Shown piece by piece: positions 38,997 to 47,852 of a DNA stretch of 64,000 nt. The notes beneath the pieces were generated by a model. That model had not been told where the DNA came from, did not search any database, and saw nothing but the letters and a program-made list of their open reading frames with translations. This stretch comes from Lignipirellula cremea (GTDB lineage: Bacteria; Planctomycetota; Planctomycetia; Pirellulales; Pirellulaceae): contig NZ_CP036433.1 in the NCBI RefSeq assembly GCF_007751035.1, positions 8,537,001 through 8,601,000 of the forward strand, read 5' to 3'. How positions within the stretch are numbered: the stretch's first letter is position 1; every line of letters starts with the position of its first letter. The translations under genes and the position numbers were made by a program.

Positions 38997-39004
38997 GTTC
39001 GCAA
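38997..39004. repeat. 8-bp target-site duplication of the ISKra4-like element (left copy)
   Basis: GTTCGCAA at 38997-39004 and again at 40640-40647, directly abutting the terminal inverted repeats of the element. Confidence 0.9.
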
Positions 39005-40639
39005 GGGTGCAGTCGCCCTGGTAGCAGTCGCGGCGGTTAATTAGGCCGGATTGGTATTGGAGAAAAACGGCGTCCGCGCCCCAATGAGTCGTTTTGGTTC
39101 GCGCCAAACATCTCACGCGGAACGGACGCCATGCAGCAGACTATCACATTCATCGTTGGGCTCAATCGCCTGTTCAATGTCCTCGACGCAGAGTTCGCCG
39201 CTGACTTGCTCGCCGTCGTTCGGAAGGTCGTGGCCGCGGTACAATGTTTTTTCCCGCCGGGAGATCAGGCCCGCCAGGTGCTTCCAGTTTGAGAGACGTT
39301 TGGAGCGACTGCTGCGGGAGGTCGGCCGCTTGATTTTCGAGCGAACGCTCCGGCGACTGGAGTCCGAACGCCGCCAGCAAACGGCCTCCTCTTTCACCTG
39401 GAACGGCGAAACCTATCGACGCAATCGGCGGACGGCCAACTCGATCGACACCCGCTTCGGCCGCGTCGGTTATGAGCGCTGGTTCTTCCAGAACAGCCAG
39501 CCCGGATCGCCCGGCGTCGCCCCGCTGGATGTGCGGTTGGGAATCGTCGCCGGCCGCATGACGCCGGGTTTGGCGGAAGTAACCGGCCGACTCGCCGCCG
39601 ACATGCCGCAACAGGCCGCCTTGCAGATGCTGCGGGAACGCTTCGCGGTGCAGATGTCGGTCGATTCTTATCGCCGGGTCGTCGCCGAACTGGCCGCGGA
39701 GGTTCGCACCGTGCATGACGAAGAGGCGATCGAACAACTGCTCGACTGGCTCCGGCAAGCTCGCCAAAGCCAAGGAAAACACGACGTTTTGTTGCAGGCG
39801 GGACGCGACGGCGTGTTCGTTCAAACGCGTCCGTGTTGGGAGGAAGCGGCATGCGCGACGCTGGCCGTTTACGACCGAAAGCGAAAACGAGTGGGAACCA
39901 TCTACCTGGGCCAGATGCCCGAAAGCGAACAGCCGACCATGACGCGGCGACTGACAAACGTCATCGAAGGCGTGCTCCGCGGCCTGGGCGACGACCTGCC
40001 CGCCTTGCGGTATGTGACCGATGCGGGCTGTCATCCGCAGGCCTATTATCATGACGTCTTGGCGAAGATGAAACATCCGCTCACGCAGCAACCTTTGCCG
40101 TGGAGTTGGGGCGTCGATTTCTTTCACGCCTGTGAGTACGTGGCGAAGCTGGCCGCGGCCATTTATGGAACCGGCGCGGAGAGCGCCAATCAGTGGGCCG
40201 AAGAGCAGCGGCGTACGCTGCGGGACGATCCGAGCGGCGTCTCCAAACTGATCGCTCGCGCGGCCCAGCAGAAGCGCCGCCATGGTCTGCGCGGGACGAA
40301 GAAGGATTACGCCTCGGCGCTGAACTACTTCAAGAAGTATCGCGACTACATGGACTACGCGGCGCGTCGCGAGCGGGGCGAGCCGATCGGCAGCGGAATC
40401 ACCGAAGCAGGCTGCAAAGTGATCTTCAACCAACGGCTAAAGCAATCCGGCATGCGTTGGGGCCGCCCGACCGGGCAATACATCGTCGACCTAAGAACCG
40501 CCCATCGCAGCCGACTCTGGCGAAGAATCTGGAACCGCCTGATGACCGCCGCACGCCCGCTCCCGCCGATAACTCAAGCGATTAGTGAATACGACGCCGA
40601 AATGAACTAACATCGGCGGCTACCAGGCCGACTGCACCC
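39005..40639 (+). mobile_element. ISKra4-like insertion sequence, 1635 bp
   Basis: The ends are inverted repeats: GGGTGCAGTCGCCCTGGTAG at 39005-39024 and its complement at 40620-40639, with one mismatch. The element is flanked by the 8-bp direct duplication GTTCGCAA. It carries one transposase gene on the plus strand. It inserted into the aryl-sulfate sulfotransferase gene, whose frame is restored exactly when the element and one duplicate are removed. The perfect duplication suggests a recent insertion. Confidence 0.92.
39131..40610 (+). CDS. ISKra4-family transposase with an apparent frameshift
   Basis: ATG 39131 opens a frame (MQQTITFIVGLNRLFNVLDA...) that stops with TGA at 39290-39292. 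The main transposase frame runs from about 39282 (FQFERRLERLLREVGR) to TAA at 40608-40610. Moving one base forward near 39281 (GTG-C-TTC-CAG) joins the two into a natural protein of about 492 residues. Downstream hallmarks are LLQAGRDGVFVQTR, YVTDAGCHPQAYYHDVL, WGVDFFHACEYVAKLA, and GSGITEAGCKVIFNQRLKQSGMRW, typical of the ISKra4 DDE transposase. Either a one-base insertion inactivated this copy or a +1 programmed shift is used. Confidence 0.85.
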
Positions 40640-40647
40640 GTTCGCAA
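40640..40647. repeat. 8-bp target-site duplication of the ISKra4-like element (right copy)
   Basis: GTTCGCAA immediately right of the terminal repeat, identical to 38997-39004. Confidence 0.9.
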
Positions 40648-41549
40648 CAGGAACGATGTACTTCCAAACAATTGTTCGATCCTGCGTCACTTCAATGCAA
40701 GCTCCTGAAGGCCCTGCACCGATGAGAGTATTTCCATTGGGTAAGCGCTGGGCGCTACCCAGGAAGGGCGCAGGCGGCAATCCGCCCTCAATGACCGTAT
40801 TGTACTGCCAGACCAGTCCGGACGGCTCAAATGGCTCGCCATAAGCGGGTTGGGTGTAGGAACCATTTCTTCGCAACGGAGGAGTGAACTCCTGAACGCT
40901 CGAGCCCGCTGGGAACTGATTGTTGAGGAACAAAATATTTCCGACACCTTTGCCTTTGGGAATCGTGTATCCGAATTCCGTGAAACGATCAATCCAGCCG
41001 ACGCCATGTTGAAAAAAGCTTGTTTGCGGGTGAGAGGTGTCGGCTCCCAAATAGGTTGCCGGGTCTCCCCAACGATACAGCAGGTCTCCAGGCTCGCTAA
41101 AGAGTTGAGATAAAAGCACTTCACCGAAAAAATTACCGAAAATTCTTGTGAATAACTTTTGATACAGCTTGTAGAGGTAGAGGTCGATTGTCGTGAACTT
41201 TTTGATAATCCAAATCTCGTTATTCGAACTTATCAGTATCTGGTTGAGCTTCGGGTCGTATTGGACCGCGTTAATGCGTGGAGCTCCGTTTTCGGGATCC
41301 CACTTCGAAGGATAGTCCTTAGAATTTTCCCCTTCGGGTATCAGGTGATCCAGCAGATGCCATTCCCAGACAATGGTTCCGCCGACACCGTGAGCCGGAA
41401 GAGACGAGTTATCCCAATTGGAATAGTTCGGTTTGACTTCGATCAGGTGCTCCCAATTGCCGGGATAGTCAACGTTCTTCTCCCAAGCCGTAATAAGGAT
41501 ATTGCCGTTGGGCAAACGCTTGGGGGAGAATAGGGCCATCCATTAATCG

Positions 41550-41578
41550 TTGACAACCCGACGCGATTTCGTTAAATT
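41550..41578 (+). promoter_or_regulatory. sigma70-type promoter of the REP-associated-type transposase
   Basis: TTGACA (41550-41555, six of six), 17-base spacer, TAAATT (41573-41578, four of six), 46 bases upstream of the ATG at 41625. It lies where the start of the sulfotransferase gene should be. Confidence 0.6.
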
Positions 41579-41624
41579 CCAATCTTTCCATCCCCCTTCC
41601 CTTTGAGTTCTGAGGCGTCCCGAC

Positions 41625-42689
41625 ATGGCCCGTACTCCGCGGCGTGAAGTGATTGATGAATCGACGGTTGGCGTGTTTCATTGCGTCAATCGCTGTGTGC
41701 GACGGGCGCTTTTGTGTGGGCAGGATCCGGTGTCGGGGCAGGATTTTGACCATCGCCGGGCGTGGATTCAGCGGCGAATGGAGTTTCTGGCCGGCGAGTT
41801 CGGCGTCGAGGTGCTCGGCTTTGCCGTGATGAGCAACCATCTGCATGTCATCCTGCGCACCCGGCCCGATGTGGTGGCCGAGTGGTCCGACGAAGACATC
41901 GCGATGCGCTGGTGGAACCTGTTTCCGCTGCGGCGCGAACAAGACGGCTCGCCGGCCGAACCGACCGAGGCGGAACTCGGCATGTTGCTGTGCGACTCCA
42001 AAGTGCTGGCCGAACGGCGGCAGCGGCTGTCGAGCCTCTCGTGGTTCATGCGATGCCTGGCCGAGCCGATCGCCCGGCGGGCTAACAAAGAGGACGAATG
42101 TACCGGTCGCTTCTGGGAAGGCCGCTACAAATGCCAGCCGCTCCTCGATGAAGCGGCCCTGCTCGCGTGCAGCGTCTACGTCGATCTCAACCCCGTGCGA
42201 GCTGGCATCGCCGCCACGCCGGAAACGAGCCGTCATACTTCGGGTTACGAGCGTATCGAAGCCAGCAAGACGGAGAGTGACACAACCCGACACTCAGACA
42301 CACCCAATGCAAAACAATCACCGCGGCAGGACGACTGGCTCAGCCCGATCGAACTGGACGAGCAAAGCGAACGCTCCACCGCCGCACCCGCACGCCGGGC
42401 CTCGCATCGCGGGTATCTCTCGCTGGATCTCACGGCGTATTTGAAACTGCTCGACTGGACTGGCCGGCAGATCCGCCGCGGCAAGCGCGGGGCGATTCCG
42501 TCTGACCTGGCGCCGATTCTGGAGCGTCTGCAGATCTCGTCCGACCTCTGGGTGGACACCGTCCAGAACTTCCGCAAGGTCTTCCACCGCGCCGCCGGCG
42601 CCCCCGCCACGCTCGCCGCCGAAGCCGCCCGCCAGGGGAAACGCTGGCTGGCCGGCATGCAAACCGCTCGCGCATGTTTCGCTGGCTAG
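41625..42689 (+). CDS. IS200/REP-associated-tyrosine-transposase-like protein
   Basis: 354 residues. The HUH motif appears in FAVMSNHLHVILRTRPD, preceded by VFHCVNRCVRRALLCG and followed by FWEGRYKCQPLLDEAALLACSVYVDLNPVRAGIA. These are the hallmarks of the Y1-type family that includes RAYTs (single-strand transposases tied to REP hairpins). The C-terminal third (about 235-354) is a basic helical extension typical of planctomycete members. No terminal repeats or target duplication were found around it, as usual for this class. It appears intact. It abuts the missing 5' end of the sulfotransferase gene and may have taken part in its loss. Confidence 0.85.
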   Translation: MARTPRREVIDESTVGVFHCVNRCVRRALLCGQDPVSGQDFDHRRAWIQRRMEFLAGEFGVEVLGFAVMSNHLHVILRTRPDVVAEWSDEDIAMRWWNLFPLRREQDGSPAEPTEAELGMLLCDSKVLAERRQRLSSLSWFMRCLAEPIARRANKEDECTGRFWEGRYKCQPLLDEAALLACSVYVDLNPVRAGIAATPETSRHTSGYERIEASKTESDTTRHSDTPNAKQSPRQDDWLSPIELDEQSERSTAAPARRASHRGYLSLDLTAYLKLLDWTGRQIRRGKRGAIPSDLAPILERLQISSDLWVDTVQNFRKVFHRAAGAPATLAAEAARQGKRWLAGMQTARACFAG

Positions 42690-43855
42690 CCATCCGCCAG
42701 TTCCTTCAAGTCCTTGCAAAAACGCTTGCGCCGTGCTTCCATCTGCGTTAGTCTTTTCGCATAACCACTGATGTCAAACACTCCCCTGAGTCCGCCAGGA
42801 GTGGGCTAACGCACTCTACTTCCGAGCTTGATTCTGTATGGTGATTGCCTCGGAAGATCCGCAAGATGACGCTTTGGCGCGGCTTCGCAATCCAGGCTAA
42901 TGACCTGTTTCCTTCCTGTGAGGCATGGACTGTCGCGACGCAGCCGTAAGGAGAAGGCTGCATCGTTTCAGGGGTTGCGATTGCCGGGATTGGCAAGTCG
43001 GGCGAATCGATATTTTGGGAAATGGGCCTGGTCGATCACGTCGGTGACAGCGCGCAGGCTGACTTGCCTGGCGCCCTTTTCTTGGTTTGTCAGGACCGGC
43101 CCAGTTACCGCGTTCCAGCCGAGTCCTCGGGAGGGAAAGACCACGAACATCGGCAAGTCGGCCTCAGGCGGATACGCCACGACCAGATCACCGCGATTTG
43201 CCGACTTCTTCGCCCAATCCACGGGATCCAAAGGCCCATCCTTTGGCGGCGACGTCCATCCTTCTTGCCTGGCAGTCTCGGATTCAAAGAACTTGCGCAT
43301 GTCCGACGGCGGCTTCCCTTCCGGAAGTCTGTTCAATTTGCGGTATTCGTTTGCAATCGCGTTGATGTTCTCGTCGTCGCTTTTGTAACGGGATTTGGGA
43401 TTTTCTTTTACCGCTTGCACGAGGGTTTCCGCCTCTGCAGGAAACGAATCGTTCGAGCCAGGATCGACCACGACTTCGACAGCCGCCACATATTTGCTGC
43501 TGCGCAGCTGAGCCGCCCATTGCTGCGCTTCTGCGAGATTCGAAGTGACGCCTTCGAGGAGTCCGACCGTGGGCACATCGGTGCGATAACTGGAAACGGA
43601 ATAGGTCGTAGGAAAGGCGCTATCAGGCCAATCGCCATCGACTTCTTCCTGCCGGACGGCTCGCTCGAACAGCTCGCGAGTAACACGATTGCGACGCTCG
43701 CCCACGCCGATGCGGTTGGACTCCTTCAAGGCTGTCTCCCAGTCGCGCTTCTTGACTGCCTTGGTGAAATTGGGAAACTTGCCTTGGACGTTGCCCACAT
43801 TGTAAACCATATCAACGATCGCCTCCTGGACCGAGTCGGGATAGCTGGCGAGATC

Positions 43856-43863
43856 GGGAAACT
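43856..43863. repeat. 8-bp target-site duplication of the ISAs1 element (left copy)
   Basis: GGGAAACT at 43856-43863, repeated at 45156-45163, on both sides of the element. Confidence 0.9.
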
Positions 43864-45155
43864 GCACGGCAAACGCGCACTCTGCGGGACCTGGGCTGTT
43901 TGGGGGACGGGGCGCGCTGACCGGGGTTTTCTGCACAATTGACTGCTTGGGAGAATGGCGTTTCAGCACCTTCAACTGGCGATCATGATGACAGAAATTC
44001 AGTTCGATAATGTCGACTCGATCCTGACAAGTTTCGGCGAACTCACCGACCCCCGTTCGCATATCAACAGGCTCCATCTCTTCGGCGATCTGCTGGTCAT
44101 TTCGATCATGGCAGTCATCGCTGGCGCGGATGGGCCGCAGGCGATCGGAATCTGGGCGAAGCACCATCAAACCTGGTTGAAAAAACACCTGGTGTTGCCC
44201 CATGGCGTCCCCTCGCACGACACGTTCGGACGCCTGCTTGGCCTGCTGAAACCGGCGGCCTTTCAGAAGTGTTTTGAAGCCTGGATTCGGTCGATCGCGC
44301 CGCTTGATAAAGAGACCGACTTGAATCAAATTGCGATCGACGGCAAGGTCCTCAAGCGTAGCCACGATCGCAAACGCAAGCTGGGGCCGTTGTGGCTTGT
44401 CAGCGCCTGGTCGGTCGATCGTTCGCTCAGTCTGGGACAGCTGGCCACGGACGAAAAATCGAACGAAATCACGGCGATTCCCGAGCTTTTGGAGAATATC
44501 GAGGTCCAGGGAGCTGTGGTCACCATCGACGCCGCCGGCTGTCAACGCGAGATCGCCAGGAAGATCATCGACGGCCACGGCGACTACCTTCTGGCGCTCA
44601 AGGGGAATCAAGGAAAACTTTACGAAGCGGTGACAGACTACATCCTCCTGCACATGGAAAACGACTTCGCAGATATCCCGGCAAGACGCTTCACGGAAAC
44701 GCTCCACGGCCACGGACGCGTCGACGAAATCACCTACTATCAGATGCCTGTTCCGAAGGATCTGGTGAACCGGGAAAAGTGGCCGGGATTGAAAACGATT
44801 GGCGTCGCGATTCGGCAAAGCGAGAGCGGTTCGAAGACTTCGAGTGATGCTCGCTTCTACATCGGCTCGATCGCCCTGGGGGTCAAGAAATTCGCCCGTT
44901 ATGTGCGTGGCCATTGGGCGATCGAGAATACGCTTCACTGGTGCCTGGATGTGACGTTTCGTGAGGACGAAAATCGGGTGCGTGAGCGGACGACCGCGGA
45001 CAATCTGGCGTGGCTGAAACGCTTCGCCCTGAGCATGCTCAAGCAGCAAGATGACAAGTACAGCATCGCCATGCGTCGCCGCGTCGCCGGCTGGGACCTC
45101 GACTACCTCGCCAAAATCCTCGGAATTCCCGTACTATAGTGTGCGTTTGCCGTGC
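43864..45155 (+). mobile_element. ISAs1-family insertion sequence, 1292 bp
   Basis: The termini are inverted repeats beginning GCACGGCAAACGC (43864-43881 and the complement at 45138-45155, 17 of 18 matching). They are flanked by the perfect 8-bp duplication GGGAAACT. The size and the single transposase gene fit ISAs1. Excising it plus one duplicate restores the lysozyme-like gene frame (KRQFP-DLASYP). The element seems intact and the insertion recent. Confidence 0.93.
43985..45139 (+). CDS. ISAs1 family transposase
   Basis: 384 residues from ATG 43985 (an upstream in-frame start at 43955 adds ten residues). The DDE_Tnp_1-associated N-terminal part (FGELTDPRSHINRLHLFGDLLVISIMAVIAGADG) leads into the catalytic core with QIAIDGKVLKRSHD, VVTIDAAGCQREIA, DYLLALKGNQ and RGHWAIENTLHWCLDVTFREDENRVRE. 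The acidic triad residues are present and no internal stop occurs, so it should be active. It reaches to 16 bases from the right end of the element. Confidence 0.93.
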   Translation: MMTEIQFDNVDSILTSFGELTDPRSHINRLHLFGDLLVISIMAVIAGADGPQAIGIWAKHHQTWLKKHLVLPHGVPSHDTFGRLLGLLKPAAFQKCFEAWIRSIAPLDKETDLNQIAIDGKVLKRSHDRKRKLGPLWLVSAWSVDRSLSLGQLATDEKSNEITAIPELLENIEVQGAVVTIDAAGCQREIARKIIDGHGDYLLALKGNQGKLYEAVTDYILLHMENDFADIPARRFTETLHGHGRVDEITYYQMPVPKDLVNREKWPGLKTIGVAIRQSESGSKTSSDARFYIGSIALGVKKFARYVRGHWAIENTLHWCLDVTFREDENRVRERTTADNLAWLKRFALSMLKQQDDKYSIAMRRRVAGWDLDYLAKILGIPVL

Positions 45156-45163
45156 GGGAAACT
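45156..45163. repeat. 8-bp target-site duplication of the ISAs1 element (right copy)
   Basis: GGGAAACT immediately right of the element end, identical to 43856-43863. Confidence 0.9.
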
Positions 45164-45700
45164 GGCGTTTGGCTTCTTCGACATATTGTGGGTAAATCAG
45201 CTCGAACAAGGACTTCTGCTGTTCCAGAGTGATTTCGGGCAGCTGATTTTCGTCGATGTATTTCTTGGCCTTCGCTCCCTGGAGGCCCGCCGCCCGGGCG
45301 TACAGCATGGCGTCGCCGTGACTCAATCCGGCTTCCATCAGATCGCGAATCACAACATCGACCGACCTTTCTTTGAGATCGTATCCCCGACCGATCGTCA
45401 GCCCTGACTCCTGGCTGGGAACGTGGGGCGTGCGACTGTGATACCGGCCGCCTTCGGACCCCTCGAAGTCGAACGTACTCTGTCCCTGCTCAACCTTGAG
45501 ATGCGGGCTTTGTGCATTCGCCGTGTTGACGAAGACCAGGGTAGCGAAACTGATCGACAGAAGAAGCCTGCCCGAGGCGTATCGTTGGCGGACCATAAGA
45601 TAATTCCCGAAAGACGGTAAATGCGGAAAGTAGCGCGCAAACAATCGACCCTGGCGCCTTGATTCGCCAGAGTCGATATTGCGGTTGACAGGATGGGAAG

Positions 45701-46825
45701 CTAGTTCCGGGTCAGGTAGTTTGTAAACTTCCGACCGTCATCTTCTCTCGTTTCAGTAAACTGCAATCGATTCTGTGTAGTAATAGTGCTTACATGGCTC
45801 CACTGTCCGTCGTTCGTTCGCATGGTGATGGTCGTCCCGCGCTGTTCCCACCTTCCCGCTCCGGAGTAAGGACGATCTACCCCGCCGAAGAAATAGACGG
45901 TAGTTCCGTCGCTGTTCAATCGAAGTTTTAGCCAATTCCCTACGCTGTCCCTGCCGGACCAATTGCCGGTGAAACTTACCTTTTGCACGCGATTGGCGAG
46001 CGAAGCAATCTGACCCTGGGCTTGCTCTCGTTGTCGACGGAAGTTGCTGTTGAACTGTTCGAGCGACGACTTGCTCCCGGCCAGCAGTTCCTGCTGCTGT
46101 TTTTGGCGACGCCTTCTGGTCGCAAAATCTTCTTGCATTTGCTGGTAGCCTTCCGCATCTTTCAGATAGTCGATTGCCAGCAGGCTGTCTTCGTTCCCTT
46201 CGCCGTCGGGTCCATAGTACTTGTAATAGACATCGTCGTTATACGGATTCGACGATCCGATACGCGCGTAGCCGGTTTCTTTCAGATCAATTCCGGTTTC
46301 TTCTTTGTAGCTTTTGAAGAAGTCGTCCCGCCGCTGGGTAAATTCTTCGTCAAAGGTTTTCAAGCGGCTTCCGTATTCCTGTTCCCACGCCTGGGCCATG
46401 GCTGCCTTGTTGGATTCAAAACTGGCTTTCGTCGGGTTGGCGCCGACGTTTGTCAGCACGTCTTGAATGGTTCCGGCGATGGCGGAGTCGAATTCCATTT
46501 GCCGCGCCGTTGTGTTGTATTCCACGATCGAATCCCGGGCCTCGCCGTAGGCCGACTTGATCTGGGTTTCGGTGTTTTCCCACAACGTATCGGCCTGGCG
46601 CCGCAGAGCGCTTTGCTGTTCGATGACGGCGGCCGCTTGCGACATGCTCAGACTCGAATCTTCGAGCTGTGAGCCGATCTCGTCGATCTGCTCGTAGATG
46701 TTCGCGACAGATTCACTATAACCGCTCGCAATGTCTTCGGGCCTGGTTTGGGCCTGGGCATGGCTGCTCGAAATACCGAGCAACAAGGTGAGCAAGGCGG
46801 CCAGATGGGTTCGGGAAATGGTCAT
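45701..46825 (-). CDS. secreted coiled-coil protein, unknown function
   Basis: 374 residues from ATG 46825, with GGAGG 6 bases upstream and a signal peptide (MTISRTHLAALLTLLLGISSSHAQA). Residues about 30-150 are a helical, heptad-like stretch (SVANIYEQIDEIGSQLEDSS...RRQADTLWENTETQIKSAYG). A Tyr/Asp/Gly-rich loop follows (SSNPYNDDVYYKYYGPDGEGNED), then a second Gln/Arg-rich coiled coil (ATRRRRQKQQQELL...FRRQREQAQGQIASLANRVQ). A C-terminal lipocalin-like beta sheet (FTGNWSGRDSVGNWLKLRLNSDGTTVYFFGG...ITMRTNDGQW) ends it. I do not recognise a family. It is the middle gene of the minus-strand secreted trio: 48 bases after the SHD1 gene, 104 before the lysozyme gene. Confidence 0.8.
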   Translation of the reverse strand: MTISRTHLAALLTLLLGISSSHAQAQTRPEDIASGYSESVANIYEQIDEIGSQLEDSSLSMSQAAAVIEQQSALRRQADTLWENTETQIKSAYGEARDSIVEYNTTARQMEFDSAIAGTIQDVLTNVGANPTKASFESNKAAMAQAWEQEYGSRLKTFDEEFTQRRDDFFKSYKEETGIDLKETGYARIGSSNPYNDDVYYKYYGPDGEGNEDSLLAIDYLKDAEGYQQMQEDFATRRRRQKQQQELLAGSKSSLEQFNSNFRRQREQAQGQIASLANRVQKVSFTGNWSGRDSVGNWLKLRLNSDGTTVYFFGGVDRPYSGAGRWEQRGTTITMRTNDGQWSHVSTITTQNRLQFTETREDDGRKFTNYLTRN

Positions 46826-46873
46826 GGGAAACCTCCTGCGAGAAAAAGAAAGATGTCAACGTGAATCCGCTGC

Positions 46874-47536
46874 TTAGTTGGCGACCACTGAAGAGTGACT
46901 CGGAAAAGCGGTTCGAACAAAATCCGCGTCGGCGGTGGAAAGAAGGGTGAAGTCGACCGTGTAGTCCAGATCGTTCTTTCGCAAAATGATGCTCTCGCTC
47001 GTCACATGGACCAGTTCCGCAACGCAAGAGCGACCATCGCGAAGGGTCCAGGTGCGTGTCGAGACGTCGTCGGCTTCGGGCTGCAGCAACTCTTCCGCCT
47101 CGCTGGCCGACTGACTCTTCTCCAGCTGCACCCGCAGGGTCTCGGGGATCTGGAGAATTGGCAGTTCTGGCGGCAACGCGACAATCTCCGGCAGTTCAAA
47201 AGGGTCGGCCTCGCGACTCGGATTTCCCGGACCGTTCGCCTGCTGGCCGCCGTTCCCCTGAGCACCCGACCGCGAAACGCAGCAATTCGCCGGGATGCAG
47301 CAATTCGCCGGGATGCAGTAGCGGATCGGAGGACAATAGTTCACCCTTACGCAGCAACGCGTTTGCGGCAAACAGGGGCGACAACGCACCGTGCGAAACC
47401 TGCGGCACGACTGGGCCGAAGCCGAAACGGGCGTCAACAGGCAGCAAACGGCCGTTACAGCGAGCAATCCTGCCAGGCACGCCCATCGGCTGGGGCCGCC
47501 GAGAACAGAGAACGAGCTTTGCGGTGTCTTCGACAT
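46874..47536 (-). CDS. Cys-rich secreted protein with SHD1 domain
   Basis: 220 residues. I place the start at ATG 47536 because GGAGGA is 8 bases upstream; an in-frame TTG at 47551 overlaps that site. A signal peptide (WACLAGLLAVTAVCCLLTPVSASAQ) precedes a Cys/Pro-rich region with about a dozen Cys and a tandem duplication of the unit IPANC (CIPANCCIPANCCVS). After an Asn/Gly linker comes a helix, then a C-terminal SLA1-homology-1-like domain (RTWTLRDGRSCVAELVHVTSESIILRKNDLDYTVDFTLLSTADADFV). SHD1 domains are common on planctomycete surface proteins and may bind proteins. First gene of the secreted trio. Confidence 0.82.
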   Translation of the reverse strand: MSKTPQSSFSVLGGPSRWACLAGLLAVTAVCCLLTPVSASAQSCRRFRTVRCRPCLPQTRCCVRVNYCPPIRYCIPANCCIPANCCVSRSGAQGNGGQQANGPGNPSREADPFELPEIVALPPELPILQIPETLRVQLEKSQSASEAEELLQPEADDVSTRTWTLRDGRSCVAELVHVTSESIILRKNDLDYTVDFTLLSTADADFVRTAFPSHSSVVAN

Positions 47537-47852
47537 CTTGCGTTCCTCCAATTCGGAAAGTGAACGGATTGAACAGGTCGCTCAATCTCTCACTACCAAT
47601 AACGCCAGGGTGTGACACTCGGGCGACATCTGTTTCCCAGGCTCCAGTCCGAGAGAGGAAAAGCGGCAGCAGAACGCCCCGGCCAGCGGCAACCGCAAGG
47701 GGTGTACGACACGGTTTGGGGGAGAAATCCGATCGCACGGGAATGTCCGGCGCAAGCAGCGTCGTCATGGCTACGAGGCCAAAGCTTTGCCGCCTCCCAT
47801 GGGTCCTGGTAAAACGGGGAGACCTTCATTTGACGTGCGCGGGAAGAAGGCG
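47537..47852. other. intergenic region upstream of the secreted trio
   Basis: 316 bases between the divergent SHD1 gene and a decayed membrane-protein gene. The only clear signal is the ribosome binding site of the SHD1 gene on the minus strand. No convincing promoter hexamers were found. Confidence 0.4.

Larger units (their letters stand above)
38817..41539 (-). pseudogene. aryl-sulfate sulfotransferase gene, truncated and split by an IS
   Basis: Right part (41539 down to 40640) encodes the ASST pattern RLPNGNILITAWEKN, GGTIVWEWHLLDHLIPE, INAVQYDPKLNQILISS, NEIWII, LLYRWGDPATY, SAQRLPNGNTLIGAGPSG, TIVWKYIVPVAN. Left part (39004 down to 38817) continues in frame after removal of the IS and one 8-bp copy: AN-LSPTTPGPKSFDDIVLG ... 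ELIGALPE and stop. The joined reading is about 360 residues. The start is also missing: planctomycete relatives carry a signal peptide and about 100 more residues before RLPNGN, and a TAA stop lies just upstream of ATG 41539 beside the transposase gene at 41625. It once was a PAPS-independent, probably periplasmic, sulfate transferase. Confidence 0.88.
42968..45596 (-). pseudogene. secreted lysozyme-like (pesticin/T4-type) protein gene split by ISAs1
   Basis: The 5' part starts at ATG 45596 (signal peptide RLLLSISFATLVFVNTANAQ) and encodes FDFEGSEGGRYHS..., SGLTIGRGYDLKERS with candidate catalytic Glu45, Thr67 and Asp73, and EITLEQQKSLFELIYPQYVEEAKRQFP. After removal of the IS and one 8-bp duplicate the frame continues DLASYPDSVQEAIVDMVYNVGNVQGKFPNFTKAV...ESNRIGVGERRNRVTRELFE, the second half of a lysozyme fold. 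A further 220 residues of unknown type follow to the stop at 42968. Restored length is about 442 residues. It would cleave peptidoglycan outside the cytoplasm. It is third in a minus-strand run behind two other secreted-protein genes. Confidence 0.85.

Noticed and set aside
38466-39044. A 192-codon plus-strand frame after the tRNA terminator
   Set aside because: It crosses the 3' remnant of the sulfotransferase gene and the IS end, has no ribosome binding site and no family resemblance.
38342-40647. tRNA-Leu as an integration site for a genomic island
   Set aside because: No integrase and no duplicate of the tRNA 3' end were found in the window; the decay region can be explained by ISs alone.
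42968-45049. A 693-codon open frame on the minus strand through the ISAs1 element
   Set aside because: Its right half is antisense to the clearly real ISAs1 transposase; only its left half is genuine, as the 3' part of the interrupted lysozyme-like gene.
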